Source: Nectonema munidae (Eukaryota > Nematomorpha > Nectonematoida > Nectonematidae). From it: 64,000 bases of DNA. This document shows positions 11,036 through 25,900 of this stretch, piece by piece. Below the pieces are notes generated by a model. It saw only the letters and a list, made by a program, of their open reading frames with translations, was not told where the DNA came from and ran no database searches. Location: NCBI GenBank assembly GCA_030549495.1, contig JAUIRK010001055.1, positions 1,115,001-1,179,000 of the forward strand. The letters are read 5' to 3'. The first letter of the stretch is position 1. The number at the start of each line of letters is the position of its first letter. The position numbers and the translations under genes are program-made.

Positions 11036-13711
11036 TTCACAAGACGCACACGATTGCATTTAAATTCAAAAATAAGTGAAAAAGTTATTTAAAATGTTTT
11101 GGATCAATTTTTTATTCGTAGTCTTAATTTTCTGATTTTCCACAAACTTGACATCTTTTCTCCTTAGTAATTTGATATCAGGAGTTAAATTCGTAACAGA
11201 AGAAACTTCTAAAGTATCATTTATATGTAAAATTGTCCGTCATCTGTTCTTGACTTATTGACATTGCTTCACTTATTGATAGTATTTTTTAAACCAAGAC
11301 ATTTTCGAATAATTATAGACAATATATTCTTAAAATCCTTAAAAACTTATTTTTGATCACAAATTCGCGTTGTAAGCCCATGATTTCCACCTGAAAATCT
11401 GATACTCTGTCTGATGCATCGATTGTGAAAGGAGATGTAAAAATGAGAAGTGAATTTTAACTCTTTGCGTTTGGGATGGGCTTGGCGCTAAATTCTTCTC
11501 TCTAATCGTTGCCAGGGTTAAATAGTCGTTTTTTCAAGATTTAGACATATAGTAGTAAATCACGGCGAACTCGACTATTTTATATCTGAAATATTTTTAA
11601 ACGTATTATGGAGTTCATTTTTTTAAAACCGTTATTTCATTTTTCAACATCTAAAGAAAATTCCATAAATGTAGTATTACTCAATTTTGTTGTAAAATAT
11701 ACCTTCATAAACTTATAATTTTAAAGTTTCCATAATTATTGTTCACTAAAATATTTGTATCAACATATATATATATAATCTTTTCATGATCTTTTTTAAA
11801 TAACTAGGCAGTTTACTTGTAAGATCATCTATTTATATTTTTTTCTTTTCTTTTTTTACGCTACCAATTATTTTTCCGATATCATGAATGTTATTATTAA
11901 CATATAGATTATTTATTCTGACTATAACGTCGTAATATATTTCTCTCTAAAGTATATAATATATGTTTAAGATGACAAATTTATTATTTTATTCATTCAA
12001 TATTTCTTTTAATCATAAATGATAAATTGCTTTCTAGTACATATTTTTCCTGTGAATATAGCTATGGTTAAATTATACCAATGATTTTCATAAATTAATA
12101 ATAGTTTTTTTTCATTTTATTGATTTTTATTCTCATACGCGAGGCATAATTTAATAATGCTAACTAACAGTACAAGTAATCGTTTTTTAGTATTGATTCC
12201 TTATTATTCGAGGCAATACGTTTCCCCCACAAAAATCTGTTGCGCCTTTCAAATGGAAAAACACTTTATTGTTAAAAGTAATAAAACATTTATACAAATT
12301 TTAGCAAGAAAAAATATAATAAAAAAATCGCTCTTCTCCATATATTTTTACAATGTTCACCCCTGATTTTCGCATTTATAATTAAATTTAGTTTAAGATC
12401 AATTTGCTTAAAGCATGGCAATGATAAAACTTGTCTTTGGTTTCAAGGCTTTTGATTTCAGCATCAAACAATCAAATACTTTGCCTATATTCCCAAACTG
12501 CAGTTTGTCTTTTTACTGAAAAAAGAAGATTGAATAAGCAGGGCGTTATGTTTTGGGAGCAGGGTCATGAGGTTTAAAAGGAAAAAAGTTTAGGAGCCAC
12601 TGATCTACAGAGAATTCCCATTGTTGGTATATTTTGAAGGATAATGGAAGCAAATAACTCTTATTAAATATAAAAAAAGAAAAATGTTTATTGTTTTTCT
12701 GGAGATTGTGAACAATGAACAAAATGATTAATATAATGTGGAAATTTATTCCTCTAGTTCAGACTTATAGCAATACGCGCAATATTAGATCGGTTTATAA
12801 AAAAGGTCTTGTAAATTACCTTGATATTCACAAGAAAATCGATGAGTTTTAGTCGTAAAGCACAAAGTTTGTAAGGTAAAAAAAGAAGCTGTTTCACATT
12901 TTGTAAATTTTAAAATCTCTCAAATAAGTTTTCTTCATTGAATTGATAAATAGTGTGGGGATTGTTTTTAAACTTCAATGGATTTCATAAGGGCCTCCTC
13001 CTATTATAACATGCATATTTTGCTTCATGTATTTGATGCAAACATACAACGTCTATTCTTTGCAGGGCATGCTTAATTCATTGAAGGCTCATCAGCCACG
13101 CTTTGCACATTTTATCGGAGAATCGAAACCTTTTTCGATGTCTATTTTTGTTCCAATAAAATATGGGTAGCCTAAGTAATTCAAGTAATTCAAAGTAAAA
13201 ATGGTATATATATGTATAGCCTAAAATTGCTATATAACTTGTATAATTACTTCTATCATTTAAATTCTAATGATCACCAGAATTTTAATAAATATTTAAG
13301 TTATTAAAAATTATGCCAACAATAATTACTAAAGTTACGTTTAAATGGTATAAATTATTTTCGAGGACCAGGTCAAATCTTTTTTTTGAATACAATTTAA
13401 AAAATACATATATTTTATATTGTATTTAAAATAAATATTATTTTCTTTATCTTGTATATTTTCTATTATAGATCGCTACAATGTAGCTTTTTAAAAAAAA
13501 ATTGGTGGTTAGTAAGTGGTAAATATATTATTTTTGGAAATTTTTTATTCTGTTCAAACACAAGACAACAAAGTAAAAACATGTCATTAATTATTCACTT
13601 TATAAAAACATCGATTTGTTAACCATTGTTTTTTATTTGTATTTTCATTTATCATTACTATCTCTGCAATCACATAAATTTTTGACTTAAAAAGATGTGC
13701 CTTTTTTTAAG
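11036..13711. other. Presumed intron or upstream sequence without recognised features
   Basis: This region immediately precedes the FERM/FA exon, whose acceptor requires an intron here. I searched by eye for the conserved FERM phrases expected in the previous exon (for example a tryptophan-proline-lysine followed by YKR) and saw none. A segment ending AGTTTAGGAGCCACTG near 12600 looks like a hAT right end but is unpaired. Confidence 0.5.
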
Positions 13712-13967
13712 TTTGAGTCTTTCGAAAACACGATAATATTCAAGTCACCTAATCACCGTCTGGCAAAACGTCTTTGGAAAAATTGTGTAGAACAGCATAC
13801 CTTCTTTAGGCTGACATTTAGCGAAAATATGAATTCCAAATTTACCTGGCCTCAGTTTGGTTCTAAATTTCGCTACTCTGGAAGAACTCTGTATCAAACA
13901 CGCGCTAACAGTTCTATTATTAGCAGGCCTCAACCAGATTTTGACAGAACCCTTTCCTTTAATCAAG
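13712..13967 (+). CDS. Exon 1 in window: end of FERM domain and FERM-adjacent (FA) segment
   Basis: The exon follows a polypyrimidine tract ending TTTTTTTAAG and is read in phase 0. It ends CAAG before the donor GTAAGC, leaving one base. It encodes 85 residues. Residues 11-28 read SPNHRLAKRLWKNCVEQH, then TFFRL, matching the last FERM helix and its conserved R-LWK-CVEHHTFFRL signature. Residues about 45-60 read GSKFRYSGRT-YQTRA, the FA hallmark of protein 4.1, and then a RPxPxFDRT motif where 4.1 has RPAPxFERT. This pattern favours the EPB41/coracle branch over ezrin/moesin or EPB41L5/yurt. The rest of the FERM domain is not seen upstream in this window. Confidence 0.93.
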
Positions 13968-16900
13968 GTAAGCTTTTATCATACTAAACATATATAATGA
14001 ATGCAATAGAAAACAAATATGCTTCTATATTTTATCCTTCAGTTGATTAATTAATTCCATAATTGTCAAGTTATTAGTTTTCTCTCTTTAAATGAATAGA
14101 AAATTGTATTTCTGTGTTACTAATGTACAACAACTTTCGTATGAAATGAGCTATCCTTGCCTTTCTTCAATTTTGCCTTTTTTATTATCGATTTCCTTAC
14201 TATTTCTTTATTTCGAAGACATCAACACTTTCTTGTTTTCATTATTCACAAAATTATCCCTAACTTTTTAGCAAGTAAAGATATTATTTCTTCTTTTTTA
14301 AAAAATCTGCGGATAAATAACCCTTATTTTCTTGCTTTTAGAGCTTTTTATTTTTCAACTGTATCAGTAGTACCGTAGATATAGCAAGATAGGGGAAAGG
14401 TTGAAGGCGAGAATCTCGCTCAGAAATCTAAGAGTTCTCCAGATACTATATCGTAATGTGTTCACGTTTGTATAACAAATTTTATGGCCCCCTCTTCTTG
14501 AAAATTTTGGCGCCCTTCCTTTCTTCAAATTTTCAGGCTACCAACTCACTGACAGAGAATATGGAACTTATTTTGAAATATTATGTAAAAAATGACCCAA
14601 AATAATTGAATAATATTGTCAAAATGTCATGTTTTTCCATTGCATTTCAGTTACTTTTTTTTAATTCAAAGTTTATAACGGGATCCTATAATGGTACATA
14701 CTATTTGACATGGGTTTGTGTTTGTGCAACCAACAATAAAGGATGTCTACAATGCCCCGGGCAAAAGCGATAACAAGTTTCTGCTATAAGCTGCCTTCTT
14801 CAGAAGAAAAAGAATTTGCGTGTGCATTCAACTATGTTTACCACACCTTGCAACGGTTCTAGAAGAAAAACTGGCAAACGACAAAACCACCATTTCAATA
14901 AAATTACTTTCATCACTCGCAATAATAATTGCTTACATATGAAGACTGTCTCTTGCAACCAGAGTCCTTCTGGGACCGATTTAGGAAGTCGAGGAGGGGA
15001 AGGGGTTACAGAGATCTCTTCTCTGCCCGGGATGGAGCAAAATTGTCAAACATACTATTTTTATAATTATTAAAATATATGAACTTTGGTAGCCAGAATG
15101 AGGACTTTTGGTAGAGAGAAAATAAATTTTAAAAACAATAGTTTTACTAAAGAGAACATTCTATTAGTAACATAAATCTTTAAGAACAGATATCAAATCG
15201 TTAACTTTTTTGGATCCAAATTTTTTTCCTAATAAAATTTGCTTCTTAATTTTGATGAACTATCAGGTATTATTAAATATTTTTATCAAATTATAAAAAT
15301 TAGGTTTCCTTTTGTTCCATCAGGTCAAAATTCTTAGAAAGAATGTCTCCCTTTGGAGAGCATGGAATTTAGGGTGCCTGCCGGACTCTGTCTGCAACGC
15401 AACATTTCTATTCATTTAAGAAAAGTTGCGAACAGTTTGAAAAAATATCATTACTATTTTAGTATCTTCTCAAGAACGTTCCACCCACTAGAGTGGATAT
15501 TTTTCAGAAAAAAATTAATCCTAACCCTGAATCGTGCAGGAAAAAAACCGCCCTAGTTATGTACAGGCTACTCCATTTTGTGGTATAGAAAGCATTTATT
15601 GTTTATATAAGATGTAAAATAGTATAAATTAAATTTTTAAATAAGGATTTTCAAAAAAAATTTGATGCTATATTTTCTTGGCTTGTTTGGAATGGAAGTT
15701 CTTCCTGGTAAATGTCTTCTATATCCACAAAGCTGTTCGTCAACGGTGAGAGTACTTTCTGGAATCAAACATCGCAGCATGTTTTTTTGAAAGATAGTTC
15801 AAACCTCTCTGACTGCTGCTAACTTGTCAATTTTCTTTTTCCTCGAGTTCATCAAGCGAAAATCGTTTCATAAATGATGGATACGTTTTCTAACAATTTT
15901 GATGAATGTACTTTTCGATTTGTTAATTCTTGAACTTGCAAAAATATCACCATCATAAAATTAGTAAAAATGCACTTAGAAACAATATTTCTGACAGATA
16001 TGCCCATTGAAAGATAAGAAGAAATAAGTTTATAACAAATATAAAAATGAAAAAAAAAATGGTCCTTATTTATTTACTCCGAAACTAGTTAGCAATATCA
16101 CTAATACTTAGTTCACTTTTAGGATTAGAAATAGGACGAGTTATTTCTTTTGAAATGTTTCTTGTAGAAGATCGAATCAAATGTGGATCCTTAGAATACA
16201 TTATGTTAGCATATATGATCTCTCTTGATCCTCATAATTTTCAGCAGTTTCTTCTTCTTCTCCTCCATGACTATCATAATCAAAATCATAATGACTATCA
16301 CAATTTCCAACATAATCTTCATAATAACAATCTTCATTTTTGGAATTTATAAATTTCTTCTAAACAGTACTAATCGCCTTCAATTTAATGAACATCAAAG
16401 TTCAATTCCTCATTTTTAATATTTTCGTTTTCACTAAAATCGCTTTCTTCTATACTAGATAATAGGGCATTTGCCAATAATTAAGGTGCTCGATTACCTT
16501 TTTTCTATTTTATGGAACAAAAAATTAGTATTGTAAAAGTAAGTGTATGTGAAAAAAATAATTAAGATAATAGAAAACAGATGTGTAAAAATATGACGTC
16601 TGGCGACTTACAACCAATTACATTACCTTTACTTTAAATAAAATTCTATACTGCAAAAAGTAGCTTCTACATTTGAGGCAAAAGGACATTACTGTGACAT
16701 ACCATCATAAAGTATGAATGATTTATATAAGTTTAAACAACGCCTTACTGAATTCTGAATTAGCTTTTACTATTGAGGGTTTAGTGAAAAATAAGATTCT
16801 GGAAAATTTGTTGACTTATCAGGATTTTTCTGAAAATTAGGATATTGGAAATCACTGGCCTAAAGAATAATTACTTTCTTTAATATTTGGTTCCCTGTTT

Positions 16901-19900
16901 TATAAATGAAATGAGGAAATAAATGAACAAAAAGGTTTATTGAACAAGACTTCTTTATCAAGTAAGAAATGCGCTTGAAGTTGAAATGAAAGGGAGCTAG
17001 GCTGCTATTGCTTGAGGGCATGTAGGAAAGAATAGTTTTGTGATGTGCTGAGTGTGAAATATTTGCATGTAGTTGTAGAGTAGATTATGCACATTAAAAA
17101 AGGTTTTGATAGATATTGGGTATAGGAATTCATTTGTTGATTCAGTTGAGTTTTTGGGAATACCATGTTTCCATAAAAATCCAAGGTAGGCGTTGAGAAG
17201 ATGAATAAATGATTATTTATCATGTGATCTATGATTTCTGTTCCCTAAAAAACTTTACAAAGTTCCCTGTTTTATATTTGGAATTGGAGTGTGTTGGAGT
17301 TTACTTTGGGTTAGTTTAGTATACGCTTGTTTATTTATTTTATATACGTTTTATTTATTGTTTTTCCCTCATTTTTATTCAGGCAGAATTCCACGATCAA
17401 TTACACTGCCAAATGCAGATTTAGGACTTCATTTTGACGATTTATCCGTTGAGGAACAAAAAAAAAGGAAAAATCAAGAAATTAAAGAGTGAGACGTTTT
17501 TAAATACTTTTTTGATTTAAATATTTCATTTCCTCTTTCATTTTTAGCATAGAAATGAAAAAAGAGTATCAGAATCGCGTGCATAGGGTTTTTTTCTGTT
17601 ATTCTTTTTTCGCCAAAAATATATTTTTTAAATTTCTTGCTTAAGTTTTGGACTCCTCAAATATATGAAATAGAAAAGCAGTATGCAAATAGCCAAACCA
17701 TTTCTGCTAAAGATGTTGACAATTTGAAGAAGGCAGTCGAAATTAGAGGTGGCTTTACCATTCCTAACGCTGCTAAAAGAGCTGAGGCAAGTGTTTTAAA
17801 ACTATTTTATACTTTCAAACTGTTTTTTTTATAAATACGTGCAATATACTCGTCTTTTGCTTCCTCTAGAATCTAGATAATCAAGTTATCCATTGAGATG
17901 TAACAATTCAGACGAGAAAGCAGATATTAAAAATGATAAAAAGGATATATTTTATTATTTACAGAAGTATATGAAAATAAGAATAGTTACAGAGAATATT
18001 TTTATTTGTTATCTCTTCTATATTTGCCTTTCGAAATTTATATTATTTAAAAATGAGATTACAAAGAAATGCTGGAAAAAAATTACTATTATTTGGAACA
18101 TAAGTAGGTGCTTTGAAGAACTATAAAGGACGAAAATTTCAGGATTGTGGAAGAGTATCCGAAGACACGAGGTTATCAAAAGCGCTATCACAAGTAACAG
18201 GGAAACATCAACCAAGTGACATGTTGAATATACATAATTCAACATTTTAATTAAAGATACTTGAATAAATAAATATATATAATGCTAATTACGTATTAAA
18301 AAGCATTAATTTTGTATTTTTCATATTAAAGTTAAACTTATAACGTTAATTATTGTATATAAGTTCATTTTGCCGGTAATAAACTTTTTTTTATATATAA
18401 CTTTCTGGATTTTCAAATTAGTATATAAAAGATACGTAGTCCATTTTTGTTATTTAGTTAATTATTTACTTAGTTATTTCGTTCATAATTATAAGTTCTT
18501 TTGTATTCGATTTTCATCACTAACTGAGCGCACTCTGTAAAAGACATATCAATGAAGCCTCATCACATTCATTTTGTGTGTCCAAACCGACTTTGAGAAT
18601 TTCAGCCAGATTTGAACTGCCGTCCAGTTAGTTACTGTTAGGCATCAGCATATAAATTTATTTATTTATTTAGAGGGAAAAAACACATAAAGATAGTGAT
18701 AACAGTCAGCATGGTGGATCAAACCAAACAGATTATTGTCACACCTAACAATAATGTAGAACTCTAGTAAATCTATTTTTATAACCAGAATTGAAAAAAG
18801 ATATGAAAAAATAGGAGAAAAATCCTCATTAAATTTTGAATAAAAATAAAAAAGATAGGTAGAGTTAGTTGAATGATAGGATAAAAAAAACTCTATCACA
18901 GTGAGTATACAAGGCAATCTAAGCACATGTTAACAAAGCTCGAAGTATAAAGTATCTGTGGTAGAAAAAACATCCAACAGAATAAGAGTTGGAAGAGGCT
19001 TGATGGGAAATATAAACGAGGTTACAAATTTGGAAAGGGGGTATGAGAAGAAATCATCTAAAAAAAACAAAAAGAGCACAAGTATCAACATTCTAAGGTA
19101 ATAGGTAAATATAAGTTAATATATTGAAGGATATTAACGAGTTAGGAAAAACTTTTTGCTTTTACGTTTGAAGCTACCAATGTTTTTCGGAACCCTAATA
19201 CTCAATGGGAGGCTATTCCATATTTTAATAGACTTTTTAATGAAAAATTTATAAGTTTTTGCAAAATTATATCTTACATTTCTTAAATGGTTCTTGTTGG
19301 GTAAGTTATACTTATGAAACTGTTAAAATTGATTTCATTTTTTAAGTTTTTACACTTATAAACAAAAAGAGATGTTTGAGTTTGTCTAACTTGCAAGAGA
19401 TTTCGCATTTTATACAAATTGCGTACATATTCGGGATTCTTATTAAACAAAACTTTCAAAGCCTGATTTTGTTTCTTTTGTAATAATGAAATTTCAGATA
19501 CGCTAGATGGATGACCAAATAAAATTACAGTAAAGAAGTTTAGAATTGAAAATAGCATAATAAACATTAATTTTAGTTTTGATATCAAGAAGATTTTTGA
19601 TTTTGAATAACATGCCAAGTGCAATTGAAGTGGCCTTTAAAACATTACTGAAATGATTGGTTAGAATCTAAGGTTACTCCTAAATAATTATAACTATCAC
19701 ACTTTTCAAGATAATTTTCACCGATTTTTAAAAAAAGACTCATTTTTTTTATTAAATTTACTGAAAATCATGTATTTACTCTTGGATACATTTATATATA
19801 GCTCATTTTTGCAACACCAATTATAAAATTCAGAAAGAAACTTATTAATAATGCATTGATCAGAAAATAGGGTTTTACATTGATACAAAATAGCACAATC

Positions 19901-22900
19901 ATCACCATACATATAAAGAGCAAAACCTGAATTTTAAAGAGCAAAAATTTCATTCACATAGAGAATAAATAAAAGAGGGCCGAGAATAGAGCCTTGAGGT
20001 ACTACTCCTTTAGTTAGCTTGGAACATCCAGACGAGGTGTTGTTAACCAAAACATATTGTTGACGATTGAAAAGGTAACTTTTCAAAAGTTCTAAGAATT
20101 TGTCCCTAAATCCATATCTGTGTAATTTAACAAGTAAATACTCATAATTAATAGAATCAAAAGCTTTAGAAAAGTCTATAAAAATAGCACAAGATTCGCA
20201 ACCATTATCTAAGTTCTCAAGATTAAAATTCACTAAGTTGCTTATAACCAAATCAGTAGACACGCTCTGTCGAAAACCAAACTGTCTGGAATTGATTATA
20301 TTGTACTTATCTAAATACTTTATCATACGATTGAAAATAATTTGCTCAAAAACTTTACCTATAAAAGAGAAAACGCTTATGGGCCTATAGTTATTTGGCC
20401 CATATTTATTACCTGAATTAAAGACAGCTATTACCTTGGCGATTTTCAAACTGATTGGAAAACATTTTTCAGAAAAAAATTTGTTGAAAAGAAAAACTCA
20501 AAAAACTCATGAGAATCATACACATTTTGTTTGAAATATTGTCCCAACGAGCAGAGAAAGAAGAATTAAAAGAATTGGCTGTACTGATAACTTCATCAAC
20601 AGAAATCTCATCGAAAAAAAGGAATTCATCACAGGGGTAATATTAAAGATGGGAGACTGAACAGACCTAGATTCGTTGGGAGAAGAAAAAAATGAGAGAA
20701 ATCTTTCGAATTTAAAGGGATCAGCTTATGGGTTTACGACCAAGTAAATTGTTAATGACTTTCCACGAATCCTTTGGATTGTTCTTTAAAATTGAAAACT
20801 TCGAGCGGTAAAATTCATTTTTCAGAAAAGTTACTTTTTTGTTGTACTTACTTCTCACTGATTTGTATAAATTCCATGATTCAAGAGTTGGATTTTTCAA
20901 GTATTTATGAAAAAGCATATCTTTCACTTTTTTGATATTTTTAAGTTCAGTCGTATAGCATGTGTTGGTTCCATGACATGAAATGTTTTTTTTCACCAGA
21001 GGAAAACTCAAATCAATTATATTGGTAACCTTTTCTATCATATCATTGTAGTATCCATTTACACCTTTAATTTGCATGCACAGTTATAAATATATCACTA
21101 CCATCAGGAGATTTGAAACCGCATTGGTGCATTCAATTAATAAGAATGAAATGATCATCAAAACTAACCGTTGGCGGACGGTTGGCTTACGCTCACTCAT
21201 AACATCAACTAGAGTGGCCAAAACCGGTCTTTCACAGAGGGTCGGTTATTGAGGAAGATTGAAGAGAGGGAACTTATAATTTTCAATAACTTGTATGTAC
21301 AATTATAAATACATTTAGTTTCTAATAATAATAAAAATTTTGCTTTTTGTTAGGAATGCTAAGTGAATTATCAAATGTTTATTGTTTCTTTACTCAATAT
21401 ATTATATTATTGTTTTCCCAGACTGTATGAAGAGTATCTTTAATCTATAATGATGTTTGGCTAAGTTATGCTTACTTTCAAAAAAAATTAATTTGTTTCA
21501 ACAAACTTTTAAATTTGGACACTTGTCTTACTCATGCAATTATCGGTCAGGAAGTTGTCCAGGTTAATTTAAAATTTCTTTTTTTGAAATCTGCTTTTCA
21601 GCCTTAGCAATTGCAAAACTTTTAAAAAGTTGTTGAAATTTACTTAAATATGGAATTAGGTCGGAATCAAATTCCTTGATTAACAAGTATTCAGTCTTGT
21701 GTTTCAATTCAAGTTGAAAAAAGATTTTTATAAGAATTCATATTACTACAGGTCGTTTATATTATAACGCTTTATTTAGATTAAGTTGAATTTATGAGAC
21801 ATGGTGTATGTTAAATATTAAATTTTTTTTGTTTACACATGAAAAACATGCATGTTATTTTTGTTCTTGCAAGTGTTAGTAAAATGCTTCCCTGGATGGA
21901 TTACCATTTACCACTATGTTTAACATATAAAAGTCCAAGATTAAAACGATTGCAACCCAAAAATATTCGTTGTTTATTGAATCAAGTGACTTCCCTATTC
22001 CTTTGTCTATCCCGGAGGCATTATTTTATATATAGTTGTTGTGTTAGACTTCTCAAATGCATTTCAAAAGCCATATCTTCATTCATTAATTTTTAAATAC
22101 GCAGAATTTTCCCTAATATTGAAATCAAAATATCTTCTCCTCTGATTATTATCTTAAAAGGTTCTTTTCATGTATTAATAAACAAATAATTAGCTTGAAT
22201 TAGCATATCTTACCCAAAAACTTATTTTCTCACATTTTATGCAAATTCCTACCCATGATATTACTTATCCGAAATGTAAAAATTGTTCCAAACACTGAGG
22301 TCGTTTTAAGAAGATTAGATATTTTGAAAATGAATAACTAATTATTTTTTAATGACAATTCAACCCAAAATTTATTTGAAAATACATCAAGATATAACGT
22401 TTTAATTAGTATGCACTTCACATCATCAGATGTATTTAGTCGCTCCATTAAAAATTACTTCAAGCAAGCATCACGTTGGTGTGATTTAAGCGATTTTTAA
22501 AGTATATATGCCTTAAAATATATTTTCATTTTAAGAAAGAAGATTGGCCAATTCATAAAGTTATTGATAGTTTTGTACAAATCTCTGACACCCATAACAT
22601 TTCTGAAGAAGAAAGTATTGGTGACTTAACAAGCTCAAATAATACCCTAGATAAGTCAAAGGAGTAAGCTTTCTATATTTTTAAGATGTTTTATTCGTAT
22701 CTCGTAAAACTAGTATCATCCTGTTAAGTAGTGTTAAACATGGTATGTGTTTTTTTTCCATCCGAATTGGAAAAATTGAAATTATGTTCTAATATTTCTA
22801 CATTATAATATTCAAAAGTCTCAGGGAAAATTGTTTTCTATTTATGAATTTTGATCGAAAGTGTTGAAAATTTTATTCAAAATAATATTAAAAAAAATAC

Positions 22901-25900
22901 ACTGAAACTTGAAATGAACGACCACTGAATTAAGCGAGCATTTGAGATATGCGACAAAAAAATTCGACCACTTCTTTAAACGACCAACGACCAAGATACA
23001 CAGCAAACAACATTAATAGCAATTATAAAACTTAAGTTCACTGAGTACGCTATCAATGTTCTTTGAAATGATAAATGAATTAACATGTGGTTTACACTTC
23101 AATTTACACAGATTAAGCTACATATGGATATCCTTAATATGACGTAGATGATCTCCATCGCATTTAAGAAGAAGTAACTACATAAAAACCCGTTCTCTAT
23201 CCATCAATCACCACTGCAATTCATCTTCACGCCACAACCATTGTTTCAGAGAATCAGACCAAACCGAATAGGACATGACCCTCACTTGCCTTACTTTCAC
23301 GATACATCAACCATAAGACAAGCACACAACACGTGACAAAACTAACACACAACAAATACGGTCTAAAATTTGACTACCAACACATACACACCATCGCACT
23401 ATGCACCACAAACTTTCTCGTTTCTTTCGTTTGTCTCTATTTTATTTGTTTCATATACGCGTTCATGTTGTTATGCCTCAAATTAATAGAAGGAAAATTT
23501 TTTACTCCTGAAGAACGATTTAACGTTTTATAAAAAATGAAATAGGTTTGTCTTCCAAGAGCAATTGTCTGCAAATTCGATCTAGAAAAAACACACATTT
23601 TGTCAATTTAATTTGATTGCTAAAAGCACGGAAAAGCTCATGAAAATCAAAGTTTTTTAAATCCAAAGCGTTATCTTTATCAACAAAACTTTTTTCTGCT
23701 TCTAATGGCTGGTTGAAATCTTTCCTTATAAGACACAATATTAAACCGTTCATTCTTTCTGTAGAATCGGCCAATGTAAGTGAAGACGACGTTAATGATA
23801 GGGTTAAAAGAATTGCTGTTATTTTAAAAATTATGATTAAAAAACATCTTTATGCAGATGAAAGAGGTCTTTTTTCATAGCACTACTAAATAAAAGTTAT
23901 GCTTTCAATTCTAGCAAAAATTGAAAAGACGTCCAACTATAATGTTGGCGTGTTCAGGAGAAGAAGAAAAATGTAAGCCATTAGTAATGGGCAAATCAAA
24001 AAATCCTCGTTCTTTTTTTTTAATTTTAATATTAAAGGATGACCCTTGTTACATGGGAGTAATAGCAAGGCTTGGATGAGGAATCCAAATTTTCAAGAAT
24101 GCTTGAATATCTTAAATAACAAATTGAAAGTACACAAGATACATTTTGCTTTTGATTGATAACTCCGCATCCCATCCTCCAATTTAAGTGTCAAATCTAT
24201 AACTTGTTTTTTTACCTCCAAATAAAATATCTAAATTGCACGCAAACATATGACCAATGGATTAATAAATTTTTTAAATAATTCTATCGAAAAAGTCTGC
24301 TTCGCCATCTTTTATATCATATAGGAGATGCTGAGAATGGTTTAGAACTTAAAAAAAGTGACTCATGCTGATGGGTATTCAATGGATTATCTCATCATGG
24401 GATTCAATTCTTTCGGAAACTATCAAAAAATGTTTTAATATATCTGGATTTGCACAAAATATATTATAGAAAGAAAGTTCAAAGAAAATAAAGAAAATGA
24501 GATTGAAAGTTGTGACGATAATAGTATAACTTTATATAAGTATTCATGTCTCCATATGATAGAATTTGTCAACAAGAAAAGCTCATTTATTGATTGGAGT
24601 AACTCCATTAGTTTATTGAGTGTGATAATGATGTTCGAACGTGTTTTGATACCACAATAAATATATTGGAAGAAACAGAAGAAAATGACACAAATATTCA
24701 AGAGGAAGAAGAAAATGAAAAAGGTTTTGAAGTTAGTTTATAAAAAAGTTAAAATTTTGTTCTTCAAAATAATATGGCCACTCTTCTAGAAAATTGCATC
24801 AACGGGTGAAAATCATTGAAAGAAAAAGTTTAAATAATAATTTAAACTAAACTTGAGAACTTTTTACAAAATCAAATTAAAAACATGACACTCCTTTTAT
24901 ATTTTTTATGTGTATGTTTATGATTATATTAAAATATAATTAACATATTTTTATTTTGACATTCGACCACTGAGAGTTACGACCAGTTTGGAGTTGGCAG
25001 TTAGGTTGGCTGAAAGTCTTTAGACTCTCAGTTAATTTTAATCATAAAAGTATACATATTCTTTTTTCTTTATTAGAATATACAAAACTTAAAAAACATG
25101 ATTAATTATGTTATTAGACATTAATACAACGAATATTACTAAGAAGGATGCTTTATGATGCCTATAAATAACACTCAATGGTAAATTTTAGGGTCAAAAA
25201 ATAAAGTTATCATGTGCTTTTCATTATGAAATCGAGTTTGGTATTTCATAAGAAAAATTCGCCATTAGATCACCATTTCTTTTAAATTGTCGATTTAATA
25301 AGATTCCGTCCTTATAATATAAAAACATATACTGAATTGTTCATATTTTGGAATAGCGAAAGCATGATTTTAGCCATACAAATACTGATTACAACTAAAT
25401 GGAAAAAGAAGACCAACAATTTTATAGTATAATAAGACTCTGAATTTATTTTAAACAACTTTGTTTTACGAAATTTATCTTATTAATAGCAACCAAAGTG
25501 ACTGCAATCATCGGATCAGCTTTATTTGTGTGGTCGTGATTCGTAATTGTTGACGAAATTAAGAGAGTCGTAGAATTGGCAAGAAGGATAAGCATTATCG
25601 TCAATACCTCACCTTGTATCCTGAAAGTGGCCACCTAAAATTTATCTTTTTGAGAGCCAGATGCAGTCATCAAAAGAGCCATGTCTGGCTCGCGAGCCAT
25701 AGGTTCCCGACCCCTGCTCTAGAATATGCAACCCAAAATCAACGCGCCAAACAACACTCCCATCTGTTAAAGAAACTACAATAAATTTCTTTACTTTTTA
25801 AAACTTAATTTATATTCTCTTATTTTATTGAAAGATTAGTGCGTTGAAACTCTTAAGTAGTGCGTGCTAAGCTATTGAACTGTATTCATAGAAGCAACGA

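Noticed and set aside
12157-12366. Open stretch of 69 codons on the + strand
   Set aside because: Low-complexity AT-rich composition, no domain pattern, no splice support.
13060-13150. Candidate exon after TTCTTTGCAG at about 13066, preceding the FERM/FA exon
   Set aside because: It translates to an unrelated sequence (GMLNSLKAHQPRF) without FERM features and has no donor in the phase needed by exon 1.
18533-18655. Possible second SINE type on the reverse strand (GGCAGTTCAAATCTGGC B-box-like) beside the LINE tail
   Set aside because: Only a B-box-like block is visible, no A-box, and no second copy in the window.
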